A stretch of DNA of 37,063 nt from a virus. The notes under the pieces were generated by a model. The model ran no database searches, was not told the DNA's origin, and was given only the letters and a program-made list of their open reading frames with translations. A program made the translations under genes and the position numbers. Of this stretch, positions 17,362 to 24,908 are shown piece by piece (within the stretch, counting starts at the first letter, position 1; every line of letters begins with the position of its first letter). The stretch lies in the IMG/VR virus record IMGVR_UViG_3300017967_006162, positions 1-37,063 of that record; one strand, 5' to 3'.

Positions 17362-18667
17362 GCCGAGAGAATTTCAAAAAATTTTTAGAGTCCCCGATAA
17401 AACCAACACTTTTTGTTATTATCCATTTTACGCATTAGTTTTTAAATTATATGAAAATGATAAATTATCAAAGGTCGCACCTTGCTGTATGATGCACGAT
17501 ACCAATCAAAATACAATATTAGAAAAATCTGAGTTGCAAAATTTAGATCCTGATCAAATTTTCAATCATCAAAAATTTGTGGAATTTAGAAATAATATTT
17601 TAAATAATATAAAAGATCCTAGATGTCAAACTTGTTGGAAATTAGAGGAAAATGGTTTTATTTCACATCGTATGTATACTGGATGGGATTTTGATGAGCC
17701 TTTTAGTACAGAATTGAGAGAGGTTGATATTTCATTGTCAAATAAGTGTAATCTGGCCTGTCGAATGTGCAATATTGGATCATCACATCAATTATATAAA
17801 GATCTTGATGAAATAAAAAAATTAAATTTAATGGAAAAATTTAATTATGCCTCTGATTTTTCTATGAATTCAAAATCATTACCAAAAAATACTACTAATA
17901 ATTTATTGTTTAAATGGATATTTGATAATACAGACAAAATAAAAGTTTTAAAGATATCAGGAGGTGAACCTTTTTACGACAATAACGTCATAAAATTGTT
18001 ACAAAAATTTATCAAAGACGGAAATTCAAAAAATACAAGATTAGTTTTTCATACTAATGGTATTTTAATAGATGATTCTATGATACAAATATTGAATAAA
18101 TTTAAAAGTCAAATGCATACGTTTAGCATTGATGGAGTAGATAATACATATAATTATATTAGACATTATTCTAATTTTAATGTTTTAGAAAAAAATTTAA
18201 TCAATTGGTTTAAAAAATCAAACAATATTAAATCTTTTAATTGTAATTTTGTAATATCAGCATTAAATTTAGATAACATTATTGATTTTATGGATTGGAT
18301 TATTATGATGTTTCATTTGAAGATAAAATGTAATATTTTCTTCTCCTCAGTCAGACCAATTGAGAGAGGGATTCACATTAGAAATTTACCCGTAAATCAT
18401 TTAATAAAAATCAAATCAAAATTTTTAAAATTCTATAATTTTTTCGAAAAAATCAGACAGAAAGAAATGGGGTTAAAAAATCATTTTTTTTATGAGAGTG
18501 AAAATATTTTTCAAATTTTAGACAACTCTATTGAGAATAACTTTTATGAAAAAAATAAATTTAAGTTATATGATGAGATAACAATTTTAGATCAAGCAAG
18601 GAATCAAAACTATAGTGATTATGTCAGTAAAGATTTAAAGGAAATACTTGACAATTTGAAAAAATAA
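17354..18667 (+). CDS. Radical SAM protein with N-terminal twitch-like Cys domain, type D
   Basis: Second type-D copy (437 aa). N-terminal auxiliary site: FCYYPF (C21), APCCMM (C44-C45), RCQTCW (C91, C94). Radical SAM motif C132, C136, C139 (KCNLACRMC); LKISGGEPFYDN; FHTNGI; HTFSIDGVD. The AGGA at 17342-17345 is 8 bases before ATG 17354, and the start overlaps the preceding gene by 8 bases. It is separated from its paralogue 12131-13324 by the minus-strand transporter block and one type-E gene, so the two may once have been closer. The last third is Lys/Asn/Phe rich without cysteine groups. Confidence 0.9.
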   Translation: MHEPREFQKIFRVPDKTNTFCYYPFYALVFKLYENDKLSKVAPCCMMHDTNQNTILEKSELQNLDPDQIFNHQKFVEFRNNILNNIKDPRCQTCWKLEENGFISHRMYTGWDFDEPFSTELREVDISLSNKCNLACRMCNIGSSHQLYKDLDEIKKLNLMEKFNYASDFSMNSKSLPKNTTNNLLFKWIFDNTDKIKVLKISGGEPFYDNNVIKLLQKFIKDGNSKNTRLVFHTNGILIDDSMIQILNKFKSQMHTFSIDGVDNTYNYIRHYSNFNVLEKNLINWFKKSNNIKSFNCNFVISALNLDNIIDFMDWIIMMFHLKIKCNIFFSSVRPIERGIHIRNLPVNHLIKIKSKFLKFYNFFEKIRQKEMGLKNHFFYESENIFQILDNSIENNFYEKNKFKLYDEITILDQARNQNYSDYVSKDLKEILDNLKK

Positions 18668-18686
18668 TGATAATATAAGGTGATGA

Positions 18687-19520
18687 ATGAAAAATTTTTT
18701 CATATATGGTGATAGTTATTTTGAAGAATGTGAACATGATGAAGAATACGTAAAATACTCCTGGTTAGTTAAATTGAAGAACCATTTTAAAAACAAATAT
18801 TGTTTTTTTAACTATGCTCAATCTGGTACAGGACCCCATTATTCTTTTAATTTGTTTAATGACCATTTATTCAATGAAAATAAAATTTATGCAGGTGACA
18901 TTGTATTGTTTCACCTTTCACATTTTGACAGAATTCAATTCATTACACATCCATCTTTAACGTTTGATGTTTCCACTAGAATAAAATATGATTTTATCAA
19001 TAATAGAACATATATAGTATCAGATTGGACAGAAGGTAATGATAAAGAAAAAAAATTATTAAAATATTATGAAATGTATAAAAAAGAAATAGAATTTTTT
19101 TTCATGACTATATCAAAACAATTATTGTATGAAAATTCAAAAAATTTGTCTTTTTTATATTCTATATCTTTATTATATGATATAAAAATTATAGTATTTG
19201 CTAATGATTTAAGTGGAGAATTTGATAATTTTTTTAAATTGAATTATAATAATTTTTTTTTCTCTCCTGTAAATTTGTTTGATTTAAGTTATCGAGAACT
19301 TCTTAAAGAACAAGAATATTATTATAGAGAAAAACTTTACTTGGATTTAAGAAAAAATCATCTATCTCCTGAAAATCATGAAAAAATGTTCGAGTATCTT
19401 TTAAACATATTAAATAATGATTATAAAAATTTACCAAAATTTAAAACAAATTTTAAAGATTATAATGATATTTTAATAATTAAATCAAATAATAATAAAA
19501 AAGATTTTATATATGAGTGA
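18687..19520 (+). CDS. SGNH/GDSL hydrolase-like protein
   Basis: The N-terminus FFIYGDSYFEE matches block I of SGNH hydrolases (GDS, Ser10 as the possible nucleophile). QSGTGPHYS is in the place of block II (Gly), and near the C-terminus NHLSPENHEKMFEYL matches block V, with H225 as the likely catalytic His. The usual Asp three residues before that His is Arg here; an Asp is two residues further back. Such enzymes often add or remove acetyl groups on glycans, or are phage virion esterases. The N-terminal SYxE and HLSPEGH-like style resembles phage and capsule-locus members. AAGGTGAT, 6 bases before ATG 18687, supports the start after a 19-base gap. Confidence 0.7.
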   Translation: MKNFFIYGDSYFEECEHDEEYVKYSWLVKLKNHFKNKYCFFNYAQSGTGPHYSFNLFNDHLFNENKIYAGDIVLFHLSHFDRIQFITHPSLTFDVSTRIKYDFINNRTYIVSDWTEGNDKEKKLLKYYEMYKKEIEFFFMTISKQLLYENSKNLSFLYSISLLYDIKIIVFANDLSGEFDNFFKLNYNNFFFSPVNLFDLSYRELLKEQEYYYREKLYLDLRKNHLSPENHEKMFEYLLNILNNDYKNLPKFKTNFKDYNDILIIKSNNNKKDFIYE

Positions 19521-19734
19521 TTTTTTGATAAAGCTTTTAGATGATTATACATTACGAGAATTGCAAATATATTCCTCAAAAATTTTGTCTGCGCACAACG
19601 CAACTAGTAGTTTTATAAAACAATTTCAATCTGAACATGATAGTGTTCAATTTTATAAAAATGTTATATTTTGGTATATAACAAAATATAATTCATTTCC
19701 TGATGATGATATATGTACAAATCAAATGAAATAA
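19513..19734 (+). CDS. Small protein of unknown function (73 aa)
   Basis: Not recognised. It starts at an 8-base overlap with the SGNH gene and ends with a 22-base overlap into a radical SAM gene, so it sits in the coupled operon and is probably real. The protein is predicted mostly helical (LLDDYTLRELQIYSSKIL then SFIKQFQSEHDSVQFYKNVIFWYITKYN) with a single cysteine near the end and no hydrophobic membrane stretch. Its size and place before a SPASM enzyme make a peptide substrate or a small partner worth a thought, but no leader/core layout or repeated residue pattern is visible. Confidence 0.55.
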   Translation: MSDFLIKLLDDYTLRELQIYSSKILSAHNATSSFIKQFQSEHDSVQFYKNVIFWYITKYNSFPDDDICTNQMK

Positions 19735-20747
19735 CACACATACATTTAGAACCAACACAAAAATGTCAAGCAGAATGTCCAATGTGTGACAGAACAAATA
19801 ATAAACATTTGAAAAATGCTGATTTAGATATAACGACATTTAAAAAAATAGTCGATTCAGATTTTGTTCACCAATTGAACAGTTTAATAATGTGCGGAAA
19901 TCATGGTGATCCGATCATTGCAAAAGACACATTGAAAATTTATGATTATTTGCGTCAAGAGAATTCTAAAATATATTTACACATGACAACAAATGGAGGA
20001 GCAAGAAACGATAAATGGTGGAGAGAATTGGCGAAAATTTTCGGTAATAGGGGAAAGGTCACATTTTCAGTAGATGGATTAGAGGATACGAACCACTTGT
20101 ATAGAGTAAATGTCGATTGGGATAGAATTGAAAATTCAATGGACGCATTTACGAGTGCAGGAGGTAAAGGTTTATGGGTTTTTTTAATTTTTGAACACAA
20201 TGAACATCAGGTCGATGATGCTGAGAGAATGGCTAAACTATTTGGTCTTCAGTTTATAAAGAAAAAAAGTGGTAGATGGGTACAAACAAAAAATAAAATA
20301 TCAGAAAAAGAAACGAATAAAGGAAATTATATTAAACCTCCATCGAATCAAAATTATCAAAATAAAAGTGTTAATACTTATGATGATCTGATAACAAAAT
20401 TTGGCAGTTTTCAAAATTATTTAGACAATACTGTAATATCTTGTAAATCAATTTTAAATAAAGAAATTTATATATCCGCTGAAGGTTTAATTTTTCCTTG
20501 TTGTTGGACTGCGGGTAGATTGTATAAAACATATCAGAAAATAGGCGAAGATCAAATATGGAATTTTATTGAAGATTTGGAAAAAATTAATGCGAAAAAT
20601 GTTCCGTTGAGAAAAATAATTGACGGAGATTTTTTTAAAAAAATTGAAAAATCATGGAGTTTATCTTCTTGTAAAGAAGGGAAAGCAGAAATATGCGCAC
20701 AAAAATGTGGAAATGGGTTTGATGCTTATGGAGATCAATGGAAATGA
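19713..20747 (+). CDS. Radical SAM/SPASM protein, type B
   Basis: C18, C22, C25 (KCQAECPMC) with DRTN after it, then CGNHGDP in place of GGEP, TTNGGAR and FSVDGLED. The auxiliary region reads ISCKSIL, AEGLIFPCCWTAG and two closing cysteine groups (SSCKEGKAEIC, AQKCG), a SPASM arrangement. It is the most distant of the four type-B genes by position, about 9 kb from the nearest copy, and lies just before the glycosyltransferase run, which it overlaps by 10 bases. IHLEPTQ before the motif is the usual first barrel strand. Substrate unknown. Confidence 0.9.
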   Translation: MYKSNEITHIHLEPTQKCQAECPMCDRTNNKHLKNADLDITTFKKIVDSDFVHQLNSLIMCGNHGDPIIAKDTLKIYDYLRQENSKIYLHMTTNGGARNDKWWRELAKIFGNRGKVTFSVDGLEDTNHLYRVNVDWDRIENSMDAFTSAGGKGLWVFLIFEHNEHQVDDAERMAKLFGLQFIKKKSGRWVQTKNKISEKETNKGNYIKPPSNQNYQNKSVNTYDDLITKFGSFQNYLDNTVISCKSILNKEIYISAEGLIFPCCWTAGRLYKTYQKIGEDQIWNFIEDLEKINAKNVPLRKIIDGDFFKKIEKSWSLSSCKEGKAEICAQKCGNGFDAYGDQWK

Positions 20748-21493
20748 CTAATTTTTATTGTTTAAAATGGGGCTTAAAATATGGTCCAGAATATGTTAAT
20801 AGATTATTTAATTCTTTAAAAATAAATTATAAAAAAAATTTTAATTTTCATTGTTTAACTGATAATTCAGAATTTTTAGACCCTGATATTAAAATTTTAC
20901 CTTTACCTACAAGATTTTTAAGACATACCAGAAAAAGAATTTTTACTTCTGAAAAAATGTGTTTTTTTTATGATTTTAAAAATGTTGCTGGCAAAAAAGC
21001 ATGGTTTGATTTGGATATTTTAATTCAAAGTGATATCACAAATTTAATTGATATGGAACATGATAAGCCTAGATTTATTATGAATTATTGGAGAGATCCA
21101 ATGTCTCATATTAAAAATTATTCCTTTATGACTACACCTTTAAATTCTTCATTTGTGGCGTGGCAAGATGATGTTGGGTACAATTTATATGAATTTTTAG
21201 TCAAACATGAAGAAAAAGCGTTTTTTATGTATCCGTCTTTGGATAAATTTGTTTTTTATCAGTTCTACAGAAAAAATTTAATAAATCTTTGGGATAAAGG
21301 TATTATTTACAATTATAATATTGGAGCTAGATTTCCTGATGATTTATCACCAAAAGAATACCGTGAGAAATATAAAATATGCCTATTCAACACATCTCAT
21401 AAAGCATGGGCTAGAAAAAACGAAACACAAATAGAATTACATGAAGCAACAGGGTGGGCAAAAGATTTATGGATGAAATATGAAAAAGCATGA
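20738..21493 (+). CDS. GT8-like glycosyltransferase
   Basis: A 251-aa GT-A-fold protein: the short N-terminal strand NFYCLKWGLKYGPEYVNRLF, an FHCLTD strand, and WFDLDILIQSD with a DxD-type metal/nucleotide-sugar site. It also contains the segment TTPLNSSFVAW, which recurs as HTPLNSSIMSW in the protein at 22702-23265, so the two are related. Late CLFNTSHKAW recurs there as CLFNQSYEHM. The start is ATG 20738 (GGAG 4 bases upstream) or ATG 20744, two residues later. It overlaps its neighbours at both ends. Donor and acceptor are unknown. Confidence 0.8.
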   Translation: MEMTNFYCLKWGLKYGPEYVNRLFNSLKINYKKNFNFHCLTDNSEFLDPDIKILPLPTRFLRHTRKRIFTSEKMCFFYDFKNVAGKKAWFDLDILIQSDITNLIDMEHDKPRFIMNYWRDPMSHIKNYSFMTTPLNSSFVAWQDDVGYNLYEFLVKHEEKAFFMYPSLDKFVFYQFYRKNLINLWDKGIIYNYNIGARFPDDLSPKEYREKYKICLFNTSHKAWARKNETQIELHEATGWAKDLWMKYEKA

Positions 21494-22082
21494 ATATACT
21501 AAATTGCGTGATAAATATGAATCATTTGGAGTTCCTTTTCCTATGAGATTGGACAAAAATTATGATTATATTCGAATTAGATATAATAGAAAAACACATT
21601 TGAATTTAAATCTAAAAATATACGATTATATTTTCTCTAATTTTGATTTACTTGAAGATAATTTTAATGTAATGTGTAGTTGGTTTTGTGACATAGATTT
21701 GAATTATATAAAAAAATTAAAATTTGATATGCAAAAATTTAATTTTTTTGATTTTGATTATGCTGTTCATGAGTCGAATGAAATATTAACTAAAAACAGT
21801 TTTCATTGCGATGTTATTTTTGACGAATTAAATTTAACAGGAAATTTTTTACAAAAGTACTGTGAATATACTTATCCTATAGGTAGAGTATATAAAGGAA
21901 AATTTATATTGGTTGGTAATAACGATGATGGTTTACATATTTGCAATCCTATAAATTCTACAAAACAATTGATTAGGCAAAATAAAATAAAAAACGTTTA
22001 TTACGAAACGAATTGGCAAATGATTCGTGAATACGATCAGAAGGTATTAAATTATTATATGGTTTGCGGAGATAATCTATGA
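21480..22082 (+). CDS. Degenerate methyltransferase-like protein, paralogue of next gene
   Basis: About 200 aa and alignable with 22079-22708 from the central region to the end: FNVMCSWFCDIDLNYIKKL lies where the next protein has VEIIGGWFGFPLIEML; VIFDELNLTGN where it has VNTSSEHMED; and the C-terminal FILVGNNDDG, STKQLIRQNKIKNVYY and YMVCG match PILVLQSNDY, SAEELIEKNNIKKVFY and FMVIG. The glycines expected for SAM binding are missing (MCSWFC instead of IGGWFG), so it may be an inactive partner or have changed function. It overlaps the upstream gene by 14 bases and the next one by 4 (ATGA). Confidence 0.65.
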   Translation: MKKHEYTKLRDKYESFGVPFPMRLDKNYDYIRIRYNRKTHLNLNLKIYDYIFSNFDLLEDNFNVMCSWFCDIDLNYIKKLKFDMQKFNFFDFDYAVHESNEILTKNSFHCDVIFDELNLTGNFLQKYCEYTYPIGRVYKGKFILVGNNDDGLHICNPINSTKQLIRQNKIKNVYYETNWQMIREYDQKVLNYYMVCGDNL

Positions 22083-22708
22083 ACTTAAAGATTAATAACT
22101 ACGTAAATTCTCCATATTTTAAAGTGAAGAATTTTGTTTTAAATAATTATCCGAATTATTTTGATAAATTAGAAGATTCATTATCTGATGGTCAATTTGA
22201 ATCTAAAACATGGCTGATAGAAAAATTAAATATTTCATATGATTTTTTATATCCCGTTCATGTTGAAATTATTGGCGGTTGGTTTGGTTTTCCTTTAATT
22301 GAAATGTTAGATTATGTAATTGACATAGAAAGCTTGGATTTTTATGAATTGGATGAAATTAATAAAAAAATTTTAGTGCAATACACTAATTATTTTAATC
22401 TAAATTTTAAAGTAAAAGTCTTCGATGATTATTTTGAGAGAAAAGAATTGAGGAGAAGACATTTGATTGTTAATACATCATCTGAACATATGGAAGATGT
22501 TGTAAGAATGAAGCCTTACTACAAAGATTATCCAGAACCCCCAATATTAGTCCTACAATCTAATGATTATTATGATTTAGTAGAACATGTAAATTGCGTA
22601 AATTCTGCCGAAGAATTGATTGAAAAAAATAATATCAAAAAAGTTTTTTATTCTGGTAGTAAAAAAATGGACAATTACACTAGATTTATGGTGATAGGTC
22701 AGTGGTAA
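22079..22708 (+). CDS. Class I SAM methyltransferase-like protein
   Basis: 209 aa. VEIIGGWFGFPLIEML (about residues 61-76) fits motif I, SLDFYELDE an acidic motif II, and VNTSSEHMEDVV the region that reads NTSxEHM in related phage methyltransferases, as far as I remember them. The C-terminus PILVLQSNDYYDLVEHV..SAEELI is the typical closing sheet. It retains the motif I glycines lost by its paralogue directly upstream. A pair of one intact and one damaged copy suggests a heterodimer or a relic. ATGA overlap at the start; the end overlaps the next gene by 7 bases. Confidence 0.75.
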   Translation: MNLKINNYVNSPYFKVKNFVLNNYPNYFDKLEDSLSDGQFESKTWLIEKLNISYDFLYPVHVEIIGGWFGFPLIEMLDYVIDIESLDFYELDEINKKILVQYTNYFNLNFKVKVFDDYFERKELRRRHLIVNTSSEHMEDVVRMKPYYKDYPEPPILVLQSNDYYDLVEHVNCVNSAEELIEKNNIKKVFYSGSKKMDNYTRFMVIGQW

Positions 22709-23265
22709 TTCTTTATGTGTGTACAGGCACAAAATATTCTTCTTGGTGGATTGACAATCTTAAATATATGTTGTATAATCACTGTGTCAACTGTGATTTA
22801 ATAGATGTAAGAGGTATCGTTGATGGTGAAGGATCGGTATATGATAAGTTACAGTTGTTCAATGAGTTTAAAAATCAAGAACAATATTTGTATTTTGATT
22901 TAGATGTTGTTATTAAAGGTGATATTTCACATTTAGTTAGAAATAATTTTACACTATTATATGCATGGTGGCGTGAACCAGCTCACACTCCTTTAAATTC
23001 TTCAATTATGTCATGGTATGGTGATCAATCATATATTTATAATAAATTTTATGAAGATGAAGATTATAGCAGAGTCAAATATTGGAAAGGTATTGATGAG
23101 TATATTTATAAAGAAATAAAATACGAAACTTATGATAAAGTTTGCTGGTCTTGGATGTTTGATAGAAATGAAAAAGATTATTCAGTATGTCTTTTCAACC
23201 AATCATATGAACATATGAGAGAATGTGAATGGGTAAAGGAATATATTTTAAATGAAAATTATTAA
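22702..23265 (+). CDS. GT8-like glycosyltransferase, small
   Basis: 187 aa starting at GTG 22702; no in-frame ATG fits as well and the first strand VILYVCTG is at the expected place. YLYFDLDVVIKGD holds the DxD-type site; HTPLNSSIMSWYGDQ and VCLFNQSYEHM recur in the protein at 20738-21493, so the genes are paralogues with this one about 60 residues shorter. The very short length leaves little more than the GT-A core, so it may act with a partner. It overlaps both neighbours (7 and 14 bases). Confidence 0.75.
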   Translation: MVILYVCTGTKYSSWWIDNLKYMLYNHCVNCDLIDVRGIVDGEGSVYDKLQLFNEFKNQEQYLYFDLDVVIKGDISHLVRNNFTLLYAWWREPAHTPLNSSIMSWYGDQSYIYNKFYEDEDYSRVKYWKGIDEYIYKEIKYETYDKVCWSWMFDRNEKDYSVCLFNQSYEHMRECEWVKEYILNENY

Positions 23266-23701
23266 AAATTTTTTTACTGATGAAGAATGTTTTGATATGA
23301 TTCTAACGTATCGAAAAAAAGTAGTTCCTGCTGCTGTTGGAAAAAATTCTTTCGATTTTTCAACTAGAATTTCTAGAGTTTATATATGGAAAAATGATTT
23401 AGAATTAGAGAAAAAATTCAATCGTAAAAAAATGTTGTTTCAATTTACACAATATACTAAAAATCAATTTTACAATTGGCATTCTGATTTTAAAACTGAT
23501 GGAAATTTTAATAGAATTGAGAGTTTTACGGTTCTATTAAATGATGAATTTGCAGGAGGTGAATTTGAGATAAAAAACGTTGGTATTATAAAATTATTAA
23601 AAGGAGATTGTGTCAGTTTTAATTCTAAACTTGATCATAGAGTTAATGTTTTAAAATCTGGTATTAGATATTCATTGGTAGGATGGGTTTGTGATTCCTA
23701 A
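23252..23701 (+). CDS. 2OG-Fe(II) oxygenase, PKHD-type
   Basis: A 149-aa dioxygenase of the prolyl-hydroxylase-like type often found in marine phages. H77 and D79 (WHSD), then SFTVLLNDEFAGGEFEI, the distal H129 (KLDHRVN) and R139 (GIRYSLVGWV) form the full iron and 2OG set. KGDCVSFNSKLDHRV is a near-standard closing motif. Starts at an overlap of 14 bases with the glycosyltransferase gene and ends 11 bases into the next. In phages, relatives are thought to modify proteins, nucleic acids or sugars; none of these can be chosen here. Confidence 0.9.
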   Translation: MKIIKNFFTDEECFDMILTYRKKVVPAAVGKNSFDFSTRISRVYIWKNDLELEKKFNRKKMLFQFTQYTKNQFYNWHSDFKTDGNFNRIESFTVLLNDEFAGGEFEIKNVGIIKLLKGDCVSFNSKLDHRVNVLKSGIRYSLVGWVCDS

Positions 23702-24389
23702 AATATTTGCAATAAGGATTGGTTCAAAATACGGTCAGGATGTTGAAAATTATATTAATTCTAAAATACCAAATGTAAATTGGATCAGGGAAGAATCCGA
23801 TGGGTTAAAATTACAATGGAATAAGTTGAAAATAATGAATTTAAATATTGATGACCCGGTATTAGTTATTGATATTGATATGCTTTTTATAAACAATTAT
23901 ATGGATGCTATTTTATATCCCATTGAAAGAGGAGAATTTTTAACCGCCAATTCTTGGTGGAAAGATACAGATGTTGGTCAGTATAATTTAAATGGAGGTT
24001 TTCAAAAATATTATCCAAAAGATTGTAAATATATTTATGATGAATTTATGAAAAAACCTGATTTTTGGATGAAATATTTTTTAGAAAATAAAATAACAAC
24101 TGGGGATGTTAATGGTGAACAATTTTTTGTTGAAACATTTGCTAGAAAAAAATTAAAATTAAAATTTTTACCAGATAGTTGGTTTGTGAGATATGATATG
24201 AAATTTGAATTAAAAAACGATTCTTACGATAGAATGATGTATTATTACTTAAATACGAAACATCCATCCGGTTGGTTGTATTTAGATGGATGTTTTAATG
24301 ATGATATAAAAATAGTTCATTTTATGAACGCAAAATTTGATTCAACCATTATTAATAAATTTGACCCTAATTATTTGAATTTTGATTAA
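23691..24389 (+). CDS. GT8-like glycosyltransferase
   Basis: Third small GT-A protein (232 aa). PVLVIDIDMLFINNYM contains the DxD-type site; NLNGGFQKYYP and GDVNGEQFFVE fit the acceptor-side loops, and IKIVHFMNAKFDS the C-terminal HF/HxxG-like segment of GT8 proteins. GTG 23691 is used as start, with AGGA at 23680-23683, 7 bases upstream. It is less like the other two (20738, 22702) than they are to each other. The stop overlaps the convergent minus-strand gene by 23 bases, marking the end of the long plus-strand operon. Confidence 0.78.
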   Translation: MIPKIFAIRIGSKYGQDVENYINSKIPNVNWIREESDGLKLQWNKLKIMNLNIDDPVLVIDIDMLFINNYMDAILYPIERGEFLTANSWWKDTDVGQYNLNGGFQKYYPKDCKYIYDEFMKKPDFWMKYFLENKITTGDVNGEQFFVETFARKKLKLKFLPDSWFVRYDMKFELKNDSYDRMMYYYLNTKHPSGWLYLDGCFNDDIKIVHFMNAKFDSTIINKFDPNYLNFD

Positions 24390-24897
24390 TTTTAAAGATG
24401 TGATAATAATGCATTAATTCTGGTAAATTTTTTGATTTTCTAACTTGTGATCTCAATTCTCTATCATCAATATCTTGAAATTCTTCGATGTCAAAAATAC
24501 TCAACTTTAATTTGAATAAATTTTCATTGTCCAAATTCTCTAAAAAATCTAAAGTTATTTCCTGAGGCTGTATTTCTGAAATTTTTTCTTCAATTATTTT
24601 TTCTTCATCATCATCTATAGTTTTAATTAATCCACTTTCTTTCCATTCTAAAAATTGTAAAAAATTTTTAGCCTGCTTTTTGTTTTCTTCGTGTAGTAAT
24701 TTTGTATTGTTTTCAATCGTAGATAGATTAAATTTATCAAAAACTTTTAAACCAAAATCCGAATCATCATCAGAACCTATGACCATACTTTTTCTTTCGC
24801 CATTTATGTCGGAATAATCAACCATTATTAAATTTCTAGAGGTCAAATTAGGAAATGTAGCATTTAATATTTCAATATTATCGACATCAATTAACAT
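24367..24897 (-). CDS. Small partner protein of structural cassette, copy 2
   Basis: Not a recognised family. 176 aa, acidic and helical. It is paralogous with the C-terminal half of 25943-26728: FLQFLEWKESGL matches FNYMEWKATGL, NLFKLKLSIFDIEEFQD matches ALFKIKLELFEEAVIQE, and LRSQVRKSKNLPELMHYYHIF matches LRANLRKSNNLIELFYHYQTI. Each copy lies directly downstream of a virion-type structural gene, which suggests a fibre chaperone or a minor virion component (inference). AAAAGGAA precedes the start. It ends in a 23-base convergent overlap with a glycosyltransferase gene. Confidence 0.7.
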   Translation of the reverse strand: MLIDVDNIEILNATFPNLTSRNLIMVDYSDINGERKSMVIGSDDDSDFGLKVFDKFNLSTIENNTKLLHEENKKQAKNFLQFLEWKESGLIKTIDDDEEKIIEEKISEIQPQEITLDFLENLDNENLFKLKLSIFDIEEFQDIDDRELRSQVRKSKNLPELMHYYHIFKINQNSNN

Positions 24898-24908
24898 AAT
24901 GTTCCTTT

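Noticed and set aside
1-24389. Idea that the window is a bacterial RiPP or polysaccharide locus
   Set aside because: The gene density, paired virion-type proteins and the gp33-gp59-gp32 order on the same sequence favour a phage; no clear precursor peptide, transporter for peptide export or protease/immunity gene was found.
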